DNA of 64,000 bases from the NCBI GenBank assembly GCA_036674765.1, contig JARVKI010000008.1, positions 496,001 to 560,000 on the forward strand. The letters are read 5' to 3'. Origin of the DNA: Seiridium cupressi. Its lineage: Eukaryota; Ascomycota; Sordariomycetes; Amphisphaeriales; Sporocadaceae. Of the stretch, positions 35,201 through 48,445 are shown piece after piece (position 1 is the first letter of the stretch; the number at the start of each line of letters is the position of its first letter). Made by a program: the position numbers and the translations under genes. The notes below the pieces were generated by a model. It worked only from the letters and a program-made list of their open reading frames with translations. It had not been told where the DNA came from and searched no databases.

Positions 35201-36290
35201 CGTCAAGCATGGATTGCGTTTCACCTGCCGATCGAAACACTTGGAACCTAGTTAGGGATTTTGAGGCTGTGTTTGGAAAGCCTGAGAGGTGAGAGCGGCC
35301 TTCTGTCTTCTGGCTTCCTACTACGGTGCCAGGCCTATCAAAATGCTCTGTCAGTAAAGAAATTCGTGGCATAGACTAGGTACATTGATTCTTCCCATTC
35401 AAATCGCACCCCGCCATAGGTACTGGGTACCGGATTGGGAGGCTTCAAAGTACCTTGCAACCATAGTAGGGATTGTATGCGAGGATCGAGAGGTGGAAAC
35501 CGTCTCCTGCTCTCTGAGGAATTGTATGCGAGGATCGATCCGTGCTTCTTGACGAGGGTGCTTGCTGGGATATTTTAGAACCTTCGTCACATTCGATCTA
35601 TCAAAGCGGCAGTACTAAAACGCTTTAAACGGCAACAGTGGAAATTACCACTCTTGTAACGTGATGTGATGGACATAGACCGTATCCCCAGTGTGGCTTT
35701 CTGTTGAAAGGTTGATTTTCCTGTGTTTGCGCTGTCGAATATATACAAACGGACTTGTACAGTATCGATGAGGACATCAAACCCAGCATATTTTTCCAAA
35801 TGGTAGAGTTACCAGTTCCTGCAATCACCCCGTGGTTCTCTACATTCTCCGCATATCATGGGGGGCATAGCCGAGAAGCAATTACATTTAGCCCCCTTAA
35901 GCGCTGCGGCGAATTGTGACAAACACATCTTCGTTCGTTTTGACACTCACGTCCTGCAGTTTGCGAGTTGTCGTAAATGGATAGGATCAGCAAAGGCCGA
36001 CTTGCAAGTCGCCCCTTCATTTCGGCTGCACATGAGAAAGGTAGCATTGCGTAATCAAATAGGGGCCAAAGTGCCTCATCTTATTAATGTTCTAGCATAT
36101 AACGCCCCAGCCAACAGATGGTGGCTGGATCGGTTCGAACCACATCCTCCCAAAGTTTTAGGTATCGAAACGTTGTCCTCGTGTGATAAAATTAGGGTAT
36201 CAATCATGGTACGTATGCGAGTTTCTCCCCCTTTCGCGTCGTGTTGTCAATGCAACTCCATAACTCCGTCCCAACGCTGTCAATGCTGTT
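32285..36290. other. Long intergenic stretch, no gene recognised
   Basis: 4 kb of short frames in all phases. The longest (33803-34342 and 35858-36460, plus strand) lack recognisable motifs. An 18-bp direct repeat (attgtatgcgaggatcga) occurs at 35472 and 35521, 49 bp apart. Confidence 0.45.
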
Positions 36291-39200
36291 TCAAGCCACA
36301 GGTATCGTGCTCTCATTACTACTCCTTTCCAGCGCTTCCAGAATGGAAGCATACTCTTGCGTGCGGCCCCATGCTGACGAGACATTCGCCAGGATCTTCC
36401 GCCCCTCTCTCAGGATGTTCGAGGGCCCTTGCGGCGAGTAGATGTCACCGACGCCGCTGATATGCGCGCGCATCACCGATGGCCTGCCAGACCGAATGAA
36501 CAATTGCGACAGTTCGTCGTCGCAAGGACGGTCCAAGCGAATAAAAGTCGGCTCATGCTCGCTCGTCGACAGCCGTAGGTCTGGGCTCCCTTGGCGGGTA
36601 ACACTTCCACTCCGCATCCCGTCCAGATGCTGCACCGACTTTTCTTGGCTCAAAAGTGGTAGGCGAGATGCATACGTGCTATAAGCCCACATGGTCAGGG
36701 TCGCCAGGAAGACCGAGATGGGTTCGTAAAATGCATCGCGGCTATGCCTCCTAATATGCCAGAAGGACAGCCCGCAATGCAGCACCGCTGATCTGGCGTT
36801 TTGCTATGTCCGGCGAAATTAGTCATGATGCTATTCAAGACGGAATAGGTCAACATACCTCGCCTTGCTGAGCCCATTGAATGACAACTTGCTCGGCATT
36901 GATGACATCGCTCCGCAGGTTCGTATGTTGTGGGTGTTGCGATATTGTCAATTTCGCCAGGGTCTGGATACTATCATAAGGGGCCAGCAGCACCACACGC
37001 GCCACAGCCAGATGGAACACTGTCGAATGTTCGACACCTCCAGCCTCGTGTACAGTTGCTACTGCTGCGCGGTTCATCGCCTCTACACAATCCAATGATG
37101 ATCGTCGCTGCGGCATCGTGATTGAACTTTGTTCCTCATTTCTGTTCTTGGTCATGGAAATCGATGAGGATGACGTTGGGGACATTTGCCCCGTGCAGTA
37201 GCCCTTTGCTCGGAACATCTCTTCGTAAATACCATGTAGGAGGATCAAGTTGCCAAGATCTCCCAAATCACTTGCCAGATCTCTGTTGGAGTACAATGCG
37301 CCAACTGCATCATGAAGCGTTGGGTTCACTGAGTATTGTCAGATTATGACGAGCACGCCCATGACTGATGTACTCACCTTTGGAAGCATCAAATTTCTCC
37401 GTCCATTGTACTGCTGTCTTTGCCGCCCAGAGAGATGCATGGGGCAGTTCGCATTGCACGTTTTCAAGACACAAGAGAGGCCGCTGACCGAAGTGGTAGG
37501 TGGACATAGAATCCAGAAGCTGGTCGACCAGTAAGCTATTGCCAACCCAGGTGATGAATTGTTCCTTACCCAAATAGAGAATCCAAGTCGTCGTTTCGTC
37601 TCTTCAGTCAGCCATTTCTTCCAGTGGTCATCTATGGACCGCCCTGTAGTATAATGTTCCTCGGGTCTCAGCAACCCGAAGGTCTCCACGATCTCTGCCA
37701 GAGTTCGGTGTTTAGCTCGTGCCAATGCGGGCAACTGTGATGAACCCCCGTAAAGAATGCCGATTTGGCTCAACACGAGAGCCTGCGCTAATGGTATAAC
37801 GTGCTGAGCCCACTGTCCCGAGTCCAGCTCAACAGCAAGTACTCTCCTCAGAAACTCGTGTAGTGGTCCAGCACAAAGAGGGAACCCCGGCACCTTGCTG
37901 TATTGGCATCCGACGGCACTCATTGCCAAAGCAAGAGGCCAGAAGGACTCGAAGTCGAGTTGTTCAGGATGCACTATGGGCATGATAGGGTCGAAATGTT
38001 GGAAGTATAGACGAACAAAGAAGTTCATATGTTGTATGCTTGGAAAGTCCGAGCTACGGCACGAGGCGTAGGCTCCCTTGGTGCTCAGACAGAGTTCCTC
38101 GAATCGATCTCGAAGGTCTGCATATGCTTTATTGCTAATGACAGGGGTGTTGTTGTGGGCGTCCGTGTTTCCTATCGGCAGATGATCCAGAGGGGGGATC
38201 CAGACTGGATCATGCTCAGCAGCCATCAGACTTGGCTTTCCATACGCCACGTTTGAACTTGCAAATGTGTAGTGAAGGCGGTATGGGTTTCCGAATGAAT
38301 CCATCCGAGGCGAATTTGGCCTTATTGTGTCTCCAGAGAGCGGAGGAATAGCTGAAGCGTTGCCGATCGGTGACGAAGAAGTATATGACACGGAGCGAGG
38401 AGTGTCTGCAGGCAGCTCAATTGACCTAGTTTCAGCTATCCAAGGATGTGAAGTATAAGAAATCATCCCAGGAGGAGCAACCGGCGGATTTATGTCGTTG
38501 GACCAGCTTGTTAAAGGTTCTGGGTAGTGGCCGCCACTGCCTGTTCCGAGACCTACCAAAGACTCGTAGCCAACATCAACGGTCTCGGCCATTGGGAGCC
38601 AGCTCATGGGAGAAGTCATCGCTGGACTGAACGTAGGATGGTGTGGGTTCGAACTGAGTGCCGGAGCCGGAGCCGAAAGATAGTTCAAGGAATTATAGAG
38701 ATCGGATACTGTACAGGGCACCTGCAAAGATGATATTGAGCCCATCAAGTCAGTGTGGGCCCTGGAAGCAGCATCTTCGCCGATTGTGGTAGGAGCCGGG
38801 TTATGATCTGGGCTTGCTTGGTAACAAAGGAAAGTTTCCTGACTGCGAGCCGTGTGGCTTGCATATCCAGTAAGAGGGCTAGATGTGAGCAGACTTGGGG
38901 TCGGAGAACCCGTTTGGTGAGGTGATGTAGATAGATGCTTTGATGGCACGGGATTGGTTTCTTTCGCGGAGGGCGTCGCCGGTGATGTCAACTCGTCACC
39001 CTTTCCTTCGGGATAGATGCACTCCAAGGATCTAGATGAGCATCGAGCGCAAGGAAACACTTTAGAGCACCGTTCTCTCGCCTTCGCGCACTCGAAACAG
39101 GCCCGTTTCCTCCGCATGCCCGTTGAATCATGAGGAGTTGCTGCATGTATGAGTTCATGTCGCTGCAGTATATCGCTTTGAATATCAGACACATAATTCC

Positions 39201-39461
39201 GGCGGTAATTGAGGGGTATGTATACCTTCTTGCGAAGCCTTTGGAACATTTCGGGCATACAAAACGCTTCGTTGCATCATGAATACGCCGGTGCCTCTTC
39301 AAGTGTTCCATGCGCTTGAAGCTACGAGGACATCGTGAGCACTTGAACTTTAGTTCTGCCGTAGATTCAGGCATGGGGTCTTTGGCCCAAGGATTTCTTG
39401 TACCCATATTGAAGAAACCACTATTCGGAAAATCAGCGGCCACGGTGCAGGCGAGCGTCAT
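36291..39461 (-). CDS. C2H2 + Zn2Cys6 transcription factor with fungal-specific regulatory domain
   Basis: Five exons: 39461-39226, 39175-37570, 37519-37378, 37328-36859, 36803-36291; 988 residues. Two C2H2 fingers occupy 41-89 (CSRCPRSFKRMEHLKRHRRIH, then CPKCSKGFARS joined across intron 1 to DILQRHELIH). A Zn2Cys6 cluster follows at 105-131 (Cys 105, 108, 115, 121, 124, 131). After a Ser/Pro/Thr-rich linker comes the fungal_trans-like domain (FFVRLYFQHFDPIMPIVHPE, RRLGFSIW joined to LLDSMSTYHFGQRPL), with more helices to the C-terminus. Introns are 49-55 nt and all in phase; the acceptor gaccag was chosen because it restores IWLLDSM. Combined C2H2/Zn2Cys6 factors are a fungal-specific nuclear class. 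Target genes cannot be read; no metabolic gene is adjacent. Confidence 0.9.
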
Positions 39462-42400
39462 GGTTGACACTGAATGTTAGAGATGCAACACCGATCATCG
39501 GATTGTGCAATATCGCTATCCTGGGTGGGAAAGGCATCATGAGTTGCGGCCTGGGTGAGAGACCATGTCACTGGTTATAAGACAGAGGAGGGCCAGGGCG
39601 GAAATCTTCGCTGACGTGGGCGGAAGGATGATTCTGGAGGCATGTAAATCCCCCCAAGCGCCGAGAAAGACGGCCCTATCCACCCAAACGTTGGTGGTGA
39701 TATAAATGCGGATGGGTCTGTCCATTACCCGCAACCATGCGTGGATGAAAAAGTGGAAAGGCAATGTCTTTCTTCCATCTTGCCAGAAACCCTGAACATC
39801 AGCGAAGCAGGCCGGGCTGTGAGGACCTTCAACGTCCTGCTCATAGCAGTCCTGGGGTCTTCCAGCAAATACCATGATTAGGGTAATCTTTCAGCCCCGA
39901 CCGCGAGCAGTGGTGTGAACTAGCCACCTCTTCCCCTTCCTGAGCCACAGGGTGTTCACACCCAATGCCCGATTGAGAGGTCCATGTGGAGGCAAGGGAA
40001 AGGAAAGCGTACACCCTTGTAGCAAGTGGAGTACGTGGAGTATGGAGGAATGTCCAATAAATCTAGACGGTGTGGTGGGCCCGATCGGGAATCTTCCCAG
40101 TTTGCGACGTGGTTTGACCAGGGTATTTGCAGAACAATCGGCACCACTACTTCGGGATAGGGGAATTCCATAAACAACCTAGTCTAGGTTCGACCTTGTC
40201 ACTGACAACACACCTTATCCTTGCTCAAAACTCAAAGCTTGCTGACTAGTCTCCCCAGGACCACGTTTTCTGGTCTTTCATATCCTGGAGACTTTCTGAC
40301 GTAGGCCTGCAACGGTCATGCAAAGAGTCTCCTCTTATTCACTTGCCGTAGCGAACTCTCATGGCTCCTGTGTATCTCGAAATAGTGGTCCTCGTTGCGA
40401 GTCCTCACCATCTTGCGAACCTCGTAACTCATCGGTGCTTCGTAATGGCACCAGTCAGTCAGTATCATGGGCCGACTTGATCTACCTTTTAGCACTGGTA
40501 CCATTATTGGAGTCGCAACATCTGCTGGGAGCCTCGGGACAAGAATTTCTTCACAGGGTTATACTATTTCAGCTTCTCGACGAGGGATGACCTTGGGCTT
40601 CTGTCAGGAACAGCCGGAGACATTGTCCTTCTTGGGCTGCGTGCCGCACAGCCAACCCAAACGAAGCTCTTGGCCTGCAGCCAAACCGAACAAGCAATGC
40701 CGCAACCATCTTGTATCGTGAACATATACTTGTAATTGCCGTGCATTCTAGAGTCTTGTCAATCAGATTGACACTAATGCTGCGAGGACTGACATTTGAC
40801 GATGCACCCTTACGTATGACCCCTAGGAAACAGGGGTCGAACCTAAGGACCCTGAGTTGATGTTGTCGAGCTCCAAGGATGTAGAGATCCTCGGAGGTGC
40901 TTTCTCTAAACCTGTCCGTGTACAGCTTCTAGAAACTACTTCTCGTCGGATTCTCAGCGGGGGATCGGCCAAGAATGCGTTGACTGCATCTCCCCAAGGC
41001 TTTCGTTTCTGAGCATGATATCTGAACACGGAAGAGTGCACCGCATGTGTAGACACAGTTGAGTGGTAATAACCGATGACTTAAGTCCATAGGTTGACCA
41101 AAGCCCATTCTTTGCTTTTCCCCCATGATCATGTATTCTTCCCCCTTTGATCAGCGTAGGCGCGCATAGTCCACGGTCACATAGCACCTGTCTATCCTGA
41201 ACAGCGGGGGGTATCGGTCTAGCTTCACCCATCGGCATTGAGTATTTTGAGTTGCACTGTACCTCCATTGCGCCTTCCCTGAGCCGCCCTCCACTCTCAT
41301 GCATGCAGTGTTGCCACTGGAATTTCTTTCTGCCGCCGTCGTTCAATGACCCGGGAGCAAGCACCAGGCCGTTACAGGCGAGAAAGATCTGGGCTGAGTG
41401 ATTTGGTCACAATAGTCCCTAGCCGTGTGCCAATATTGAAGGTCTGCCCTTGTATGGAGAGCTTTGATTCCAGGGCTCTGACATTTGCCATATCCTGCTG
41501 GTCTATAAACGTTTCTGTTGCCTATCTAAAGTGTCTATTTACATTCAGGAACTAGTCCACATAGATATAAGTCGGTTTGCATCCACACCCGAGGACTCAT
41601 CATACTTTCACGTGAAGTTCAACATCAACTCCCAGAGGACTGGTTTCATACTGAAGATGTTGATTTCACCGCAATACTGCGCTATCCACAGTGACGGAGT
41701 ACCCCTTGTACCCTAGTAGCACATCGGTCATGGTACTTCCCCGGCCGCGGCAAGAATAGGCGAAAATCACTAGATCAATCTAACCGCAATCTAAACAGTC
41801 ATGATCGACGTCTAGAGTCAAGAGTCTCCGTTAACCTAGTCCTTTAAGTTCCATCTATATTTATTCAAATCTGTGAGCAGGAAATAGTGTCTTAAATGAG
41901 GGGACTTCTCAGAAGGATATGCAATGCGCTGCCTGTGGCTGGGCATGCGCAATGACCTGTGACGACCCCAACAGGCATAGGGAACAATTGTATTGCTCAT
42001 TGTAACTCTATCAATTGCCGCAATGCAAGCTCAGCTCTGCAGAGGTGGTGTAAAACCACGCCAATAAGAACCATGTTGATAATGGCTCCATTAAGGTCAT
42101 GGTTAACCGCGAACTAAATTCAAATAAATTTACAGGAACCAACAGCTCGGCATTAGCGATAGCAAGGCCTGCACCCATGTCGCATGTAGCCTCTGCTGTC
42201 CTTGTAAGCTCTACCGAGAAGACCGTGGATTGGGTCTGAACTGGGTGAAATGTACAAGACCTTTTCCTTTGGAGAAACCGGGTCGAGTAGATGCGCACGA
42301 TCGCTACCCAAACCCCGGGTCCCGGGTCCCGACGACCACTGCAAGCTTTGGTTGTAGAAGACGCATGGAAACTCGGACGAAAGAAGACCGAACGATCAGA

Positions 42401-45400
42401 GTGGCTTGCGCTCAGCCTCAGGACCCCCTTACCACCAAGTTGCGGCAGTGTAGCCTGATTAGAACAATTAGCCAAGATGTCTGACCTTGGCTGAAAGTCA
42501 CTGGATTTTCGAAAGGACATGCCGCGGATCTGCGTTCCGCGATTTTCTCCCGAGTACATGTACTGACCATAAAGATCAATCACAATTCATTGGTCGTGGC
42601 TTAATCAAGCAGCGCAGAAGGTGTGTAAGCCTTAGTCATACTTGGTTCTTCCGAGTTCTCTTACACACCTTGTCCCCTGCCGTCGACCTTAATCAAACTT
42701 TACTCCAGTTGCAGCACGCGGCATACTACTTCTCGTTGCACCTTTCTGCTTCCTGGGTTCCCCACAACTTTGAGCTGATAGTTGGGGCTCCAGTGCCTTG
42801 ACCCTGGCTTCCGCGGCCCCTGTCAGCCCCCCGCATTCAAACGGTGATGTTACCGTAACGGTGGCTCAGGCATCATGATGTCGACTGGGGACATTTTCCG
42901 CCTGGTCACAGTCGACCTCGCATGGCTGACTGGGTTCCTTTGCGCAGGAAATTACACTATTGACACCTGAAACGAAGAATTCGGTCGGGATGCTGCTCAC
43001 TGGAATTTGTTGTGGCTTGACAGCCTGCCGCCAAAAGCGACTGTAGGGTCAGGACGCTACCGGCTAATAACTACCTGTGAGTTTGCCTCCTCTGGTCTAT
43101 CCCGCGTGCTGTCGAGAGGCACTGGAGGGTGCTCAAAGTCGAATTCAAGGGGCAGCCTGCATCAGAACCTGTCCTAAACCATGTCTGTTCCCTGTAACGG
43201 CCGAGATGCTACTCAAGTCGATGCAAGATTCAGCCGTCGCTGCCTTAAACGTCAAAACGTGGAAAGCTTCAGCAATCTATACTGCAGATCACAAAGAATT
43301 GCGCGCACTAATGCGCAATCAATGATGCTACAATCCAGGTCGGCGCAGAAATCGTTCTAATTTTGGCAATGAGTGCCTTTGATCACTGCCTTATTAGGCC
43401 AACCCCTGGCCAAAGATCATGTGAATAAAGAAGAGGACAGTGGGGACCCCGACACCCGACAGGAGCGCTTGTCAATAATGCGCATCTACTACGTCTACAG
43501 CCACCAACACGAGCCGCAGGTATGACTACCAGATACGTACTGCTCGGAAATCAATGTTCAAGCTTCTCCGCTTATGTGCAGGAGCTCGGTAGTGTTTTCG
43601 TTCCCACGTCCTGGCATTGCATCGAATGCTTGTCCAGGTTTGCGGTTCGGATGTTAAACCACCCTTGCCCACTATCTACGAGTTACATCGGGAACTTTAC
43701 CTTGATGCTACAGTAGTGCAACGACATACTCAGGGACTTGTCACACCTAGTAGCTGACTACTTAGGCATGATAGCAATGAACCATGGTCAAAATTTTGCG
43801 AGGAGGTATTGACGGGTTATCCCCGACCTTCTCGAATCCTTCCACTATCATACGCAAGCTTGCCCCTAAACCATGTATTTTCTGCACGCTCAACAAGCCA
43901 GCGGCTACGCACGATCGGAGAGGAAGCTCACAGCCGATCCTCAATATCCACATCGTGGTTCGTCCCAGCTGATCGGTTGACAAGGCGCCTACTGGACTTG
44001 CTGTAATGAATGGGTCGAACCCCAGGTAACACGGTATTGCTATCCCCAAGGCCACTGGAGCTACCTCGTGGGCCATTCGGAGCTTCCGCAGTGGACTGTG
44101 GCCATGGGTAACGAAATTGGGTCGCAATTGTAACGTGGGAGCAGCAGCGAGGACGTCTTCGTGACTTGAACCCTGCGTCTTTAGGTCTGGTGGCGACACA
44201 ACTCTGGAGCCTCCTCGTCTTGAAGGAAGGAAACCAGCATGCGCCTGGTGCGGCAAAAAAAAAGAGTTGTGCGAACACGGGCTCGACGTGCTTTTCATCA
44301 CGAAATCAGGAATAAAATTAAATAGCAGAGTGGGTGTGACTGATATTGCCCCTGGAGGGTTACGCCAATAACTGATCAGTCTGGCTCGAGCTAGGCCGCG
44401 AAAGACCACGCCATGCAACCGTGGCCAATGAAGGTTACAGTCTTACTGCGTCTTTTTCTTCTCCAGGAAGGATGTGAATGGATTGGCTTCGCTAGAAACC
44501 GCTCTCCTGTGCCACACATACATGTTGAACGGCCGAGGCCAGAAGAGTCCTGCACGGAAACCCTGCTGAGTCACATACCGCTTGGTGACAAAGAATCGAA
44601 GGTGACTAAGTGGTAATACCAAGAAATACCAACTGCCCTTACTACAGTGTATCGAATGGCCATGCATTACAGCGCTTATAGGAGCGTGCCCAGATTGCCG
44701 TTTCCAAAGCTTGACGACGTGTTATAGCTCACATCTAACCTAGCGGTGGATACGAAGCCACGGGTATAGTGGTAAGATGAAACTTCATTTCTTGGGGAAG
44801 ACTCAGTCGTGCGATTATTTGACCATTTGTTGCATCCTGCATGCGTTTTGACCTCGCTCCTTAGTCTTGGGGATAGGACGAATCATTTCAACAAACTTCC
44901 GGCCAAAGGTAGACACGAATTCAGCCTATCGGCATCAAGCGTGGCCCTTATACCTTTTTGACGTGAGAAAGAAAAAGAAACTGGGCAAGATGTTCCGGCC
45001 TGCGTACGAACTATACTACTGTTCACTTATGAGCTCAAGAAATGATTAGTGAAAAAGGAAATCCGTTGCACCTTGCTCCAGCAAGGCTCCAGGATATGCT
45101 TTCTAGCACCTCCACTCCACCATCACGGGGGATATCATTTAGCCAGAACTGGCCCGACATACCACAAGAACTTGTATTACGGCGTTACGGAGGCAGATTG
45201 GATGTCATTACTTCACACCGGATCTAACATTCTAAAATGATTTGCCAGACTGGATCCAATGAATACAATAAACGATAAACCGCATATCTAGCAAGGGACA
45301 AGTGATGAATGCATCAGGAAAGAACACTCGATCTATTCCAAAGGTGTTGAATCTACCCGCGGGCTTTCTCCAGACCTTTATTTCAGGCGACGACTTGACG

Positions 45401-48060
45401 GCCAAGCGGATATCAAGTCGAGAAACAGAGGAGCTTTTGCGGGAAAAAATCCCTCGTTCCTTCCGTGCCCTTTCTCTCCGACTATGACAGGGTCGAGGTC
45501 GATGAGAATCAGATCGGTGGTTGCGTGAGGAGTGGCCACATGGAAATTTCTGCTCGAATTGCACAGAACCGTTAGCTTAGTATTGAAATCAAATTACACT
45601 ATCACTCTGTGCGTTCTGGTCATCGCGAACATGAAATTTCTTCAGCTTTCATCTTTCACGTTCAATACCACAGCGGTTCAGTGGCTAGTCAAATGGTTCT
45701 ACGTCACAATTAGCAGTGATACGGGCGCCATCATATCCATCATTACCCCAATGAATGAATCTATGGATTGAGTGACCACCCCAAACAGCGCATCTTACCA
45801 CCCTCGGCTTGCTGAGGGGCCGGGGAATGTGGACATCAGAAGAAACTGACTCCGTCGTAAGGTCTAGGTCAATCCCTCGCTGATATCAATCTCAGGTATT
45901 GCAAGCACGTTAGTCGTAGAGCTGGTTCCCTCAAGGTTTTATTTGAAAGACTACTGGATAACATATCCAGTTCTTCTAACCTGGCTTGAACACTTCCCAG
46001 TACTGGCAGTTCTAGTCTCATTTTCCTAGGCTCTGCTCAGTATCCGGCTAGTTCTACCTTATTCAACCACCATCATATCGATTCTACGTATTCGCAATCC
46101 GAAGGAACACACACACGCACATCTGGGTTGGCGACCCTTTACCCCTCGTGAGTGGAGACTATCCGCACGACTCGATTTGGCTCACACCTAGGCCTTGTCG
46201 TCACTAAATACAATCTGAAGGATGTAACATTGAGAACAGGGAGTCCTCGAATGCCTGCGGTGTGACTTGACTGTATCTGGATGTCCCAGCGTTGGCTACG
46301 GGTAAATCGATTGGACTCGCATGGATATTGTCCCGTGATGAAGTCTAGAACAACTCGGAGAAGGCCGTAAATCTTTCGAACCAGTTAATTCGCCGCTTTT
46401 AATGCCACCTCTGAATCGTGCTCCTCTACGAAAATGCTGCGATCACCACGAGGGGTGTCGTTGGCTCCAGCACCACCTTGGTAGGCGCTACTGGCGCAGC
46501 ACTGGAACATTCCTTAGACTATAGTACGTTCTCGTTTTGGACATCAGCTGATGAAGAACCGCTGACTGTCTCTGGGGACCTAGGTGGTTTCTACATGTAG
46601 TGATGTGTGTGTGTGTGTGTGTGAAAGGTAACATTGTCGTAAACCTGACTCCAGCTCTAGATAGTCTCCTGTTAATAGGCCTCAGTCCGACTCAACAAAC
46701 ACTGAGCGCAAATACTACTCTGGAGGGGGCTTATGTGGTATATGATAACCCAACAGACAACTGAGCAACCTTCGACGAATAACAAGACCGTAGGCGGGAC
46801 GTGGAAGAGCCGGGGGTGAAGCTATTCGTGCGGTCCCAACTCGTGGGAATATCAGACGAAGACGGGGAAGACTCCTGGATCAGGCACCATCGGTTCCTCT
46901 GTACACGATTGCAGAGAGCCCATGGCTACTCGTATAATTGTGCTGATGTGACCAGGCTTCAGGCTCTCCAACTTCCCCTGCGGTTGCCCAATCGCACTTG
47001 CAAAGCACCAAGGTCAACATGACTCTCTGGCGACCCTCTGACTCCCCCATCACTGGAACGTCATGTGTTCATGGAAAGTCGAATGCCCAATCCATCGGCA
47101 TACCCATCCTCCAAAGTCTAAACGAATTGAAGGATACTGGCAACGGGACAGCCTACGACAAAGCGTTCGGGCCCTCTACCTCAGATGGTGACTGGATCGC
47201 GAAAATCGGCACCAACTATCCGGCAAGCGAAGACAACCACGAACCATGAGTCATGGCACCAGCAACTATCGTCACACTCGAACTGTGGATGTTCACCAAG
47301 AATGAGACGTGGCTCGACATCGCCCGACCGCACCGCTGTCTTTTCGACGTCGTGATCCGTCATGGCCATGAACATTGGTTCGGCGGCGGCTGGGTGTGGA
47401 GTGTCGGGACTCTTTCACTGCCCTACTGAAGCGCCCTTACTGACACCACGCTTCCCCCATAGGAGGGCGAGGCCCACCAATGACATTTGTAAATGGGCCG
47501 TGCCAGGAGTATAATGCCGTCGAAATCTATGCTGGTCGTGGCGGGTGGGAGTGTTGCTCGTGTGTGACTCTAGCCCCCTGACTGTCAATGGACCTGAGCG
47601 TCCCCAGGATGTATATGCGAATGACCGAGACTGGGGTTTAGCACATCTCTTTCAGATACATTTGGCCTAGCTCAAAATGCAGATGCATAATAGAGCCGCT
47701 GCAGCGCCCAGTCAGGCTTTATTGAGAACGAAAAATCCAACTAGAGCACGTCACGATTGTAATAGCACAAGCGGATGATGGTGTGAATGTATTAGATTAT
47801 GATGTTCTATATATATAAGCGTTCGCATAAGTCTCAGTTCAATGGGTATTGTGCTCTCGTGAGAGCTTCCGAATTCCATGCTGTTGCGCCCTAGCCGATG
47901 CGACTTCTATCCAGAATTCGACCATGATATGCTCCGCTTTTTCCGCTCCCCTAAAAATCCAGTAAAGTAAATCTCTTTAACTCCTCGCAGAGGGATGGTC
48001 TGTGTATACATCCTGTGCGAGTCCTGTATGTGTTGCTCCTCTCATAATGTCCACGTAACT
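39462..48060. other. 8.6-kb gene desert
   Basis: Apart from the TF promoter at the left end and a TG microsatellite, I find no frame with a recognisable motif, no spliced model and no transposon signature (no terminal repeats, transposase or reverse-transcriptase motif). The longest frames are 190 codons (42011-42583) and 218 codons (43762-44418), both on the minus strand with random-looking composition. Protein-like patches near 46418-46600 and 46998-47249 (plus strand) could be relics. Confidence 0.5.
46604..46623. repeat. (TG)10 microsatellite
   Basis: Simple TG tract in the gene desert. Confidence 0.9.
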
Positions 48061-48405
48061 CTATGCCAAGTCTGCAGAGACACGTGGGCTGGTCTCGGCG
48101 GAAGAAGCTGGCGAGTGCACGCGAGGAGTGGCGATGCCATAGTAGGTAGTGTAGGCGGCATTGACGCTGTCGTGGTGCTCCTTGGCGTGCTTCTTGACCT
48201 TGCTCCAGGCCTTGTCCACCGAAGAGCGGTGGGCGGTCTCGACTGGAGCAGGAGAAGGGGAGGAAGAAGTAGGGACGGGCGCCTGAGGTGCGGTGTTGAT
48301 GCTGTAGTATGTGGTGTAGGCAGCGTTCACCGAGTCGTGGTGCTCCTTTGCGTGGCGCTTGATGGCAGTCCAGGCGCTGGAAAGGGAGGCAGTTGAGGAT
48401 GGCAT
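48061..48405 (-). CDS. Small protein with duplicated HAKEHHDSVNAAYTTYY motif
   Basis: Single exon, 114 residues, with ATG at 48405. Two near-identical 25-residue units, at about 11-35 and 66-90, share AW(T/S)(A/K)(I/V)K(R/K) followed by HAKEHHDSVNAAYTTYY. They are separated by a Pro/Ser/Thr-rich linker (about 36-65), and a similar low-complexity tail follows. No signal peptide or membrane span is visible. The unit is amphipathic and His/Tyr-rich. I have the impression of similar proteins in other filamentous fungi but cannot name a family or function. A TATA box directly upstream suggests a strong or regulated promoter. Confidence 0.75.
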   Translation of the reverse strand: MPSSTASLSSAWTAIKRHAKEHHDSVNAAYTTYYSINTAPQAPVPTSSSPSPAPVETAHRSSVDKAWSKVKKHAKEHHDSVNAAYTTYYGIATPRVHSPASSAETSPRVSADLA

Positions 48406-48439
48406 TGTGTTTGATGGGTGTGTGATTCGAGCGTGTAAG

Positions 48440-48445
48440 TTTATA
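48440..48445 (-). promoter_or_regulatory. TATA box of the His-rich repeat protein
   Basis: Minus-strand TATAAA, 35-40 bp upstream of the ATG, implying a very short 5' UTR. Confidence 0.45.

Noticed and set aside
36130..36150. ggttcgaacc as a tRNA B box
   Set aside because: Palindromic coincidence; no A box or foldable arms nearby.
42011..42583. 190-codon minus frame
   Set aside because: Random-looking composition, no domain, no promoter or splice support.
43762..44418. 218-codon minus frame
   Set aside because: Longest frame of the desert, but no motif, and several overlapping frames of similar length.
46418..47249. Possible secreted or enzyme gene in pieces
   Set aside because: Protein-like patches in different frames, but no family recognised and no consistent exon model.
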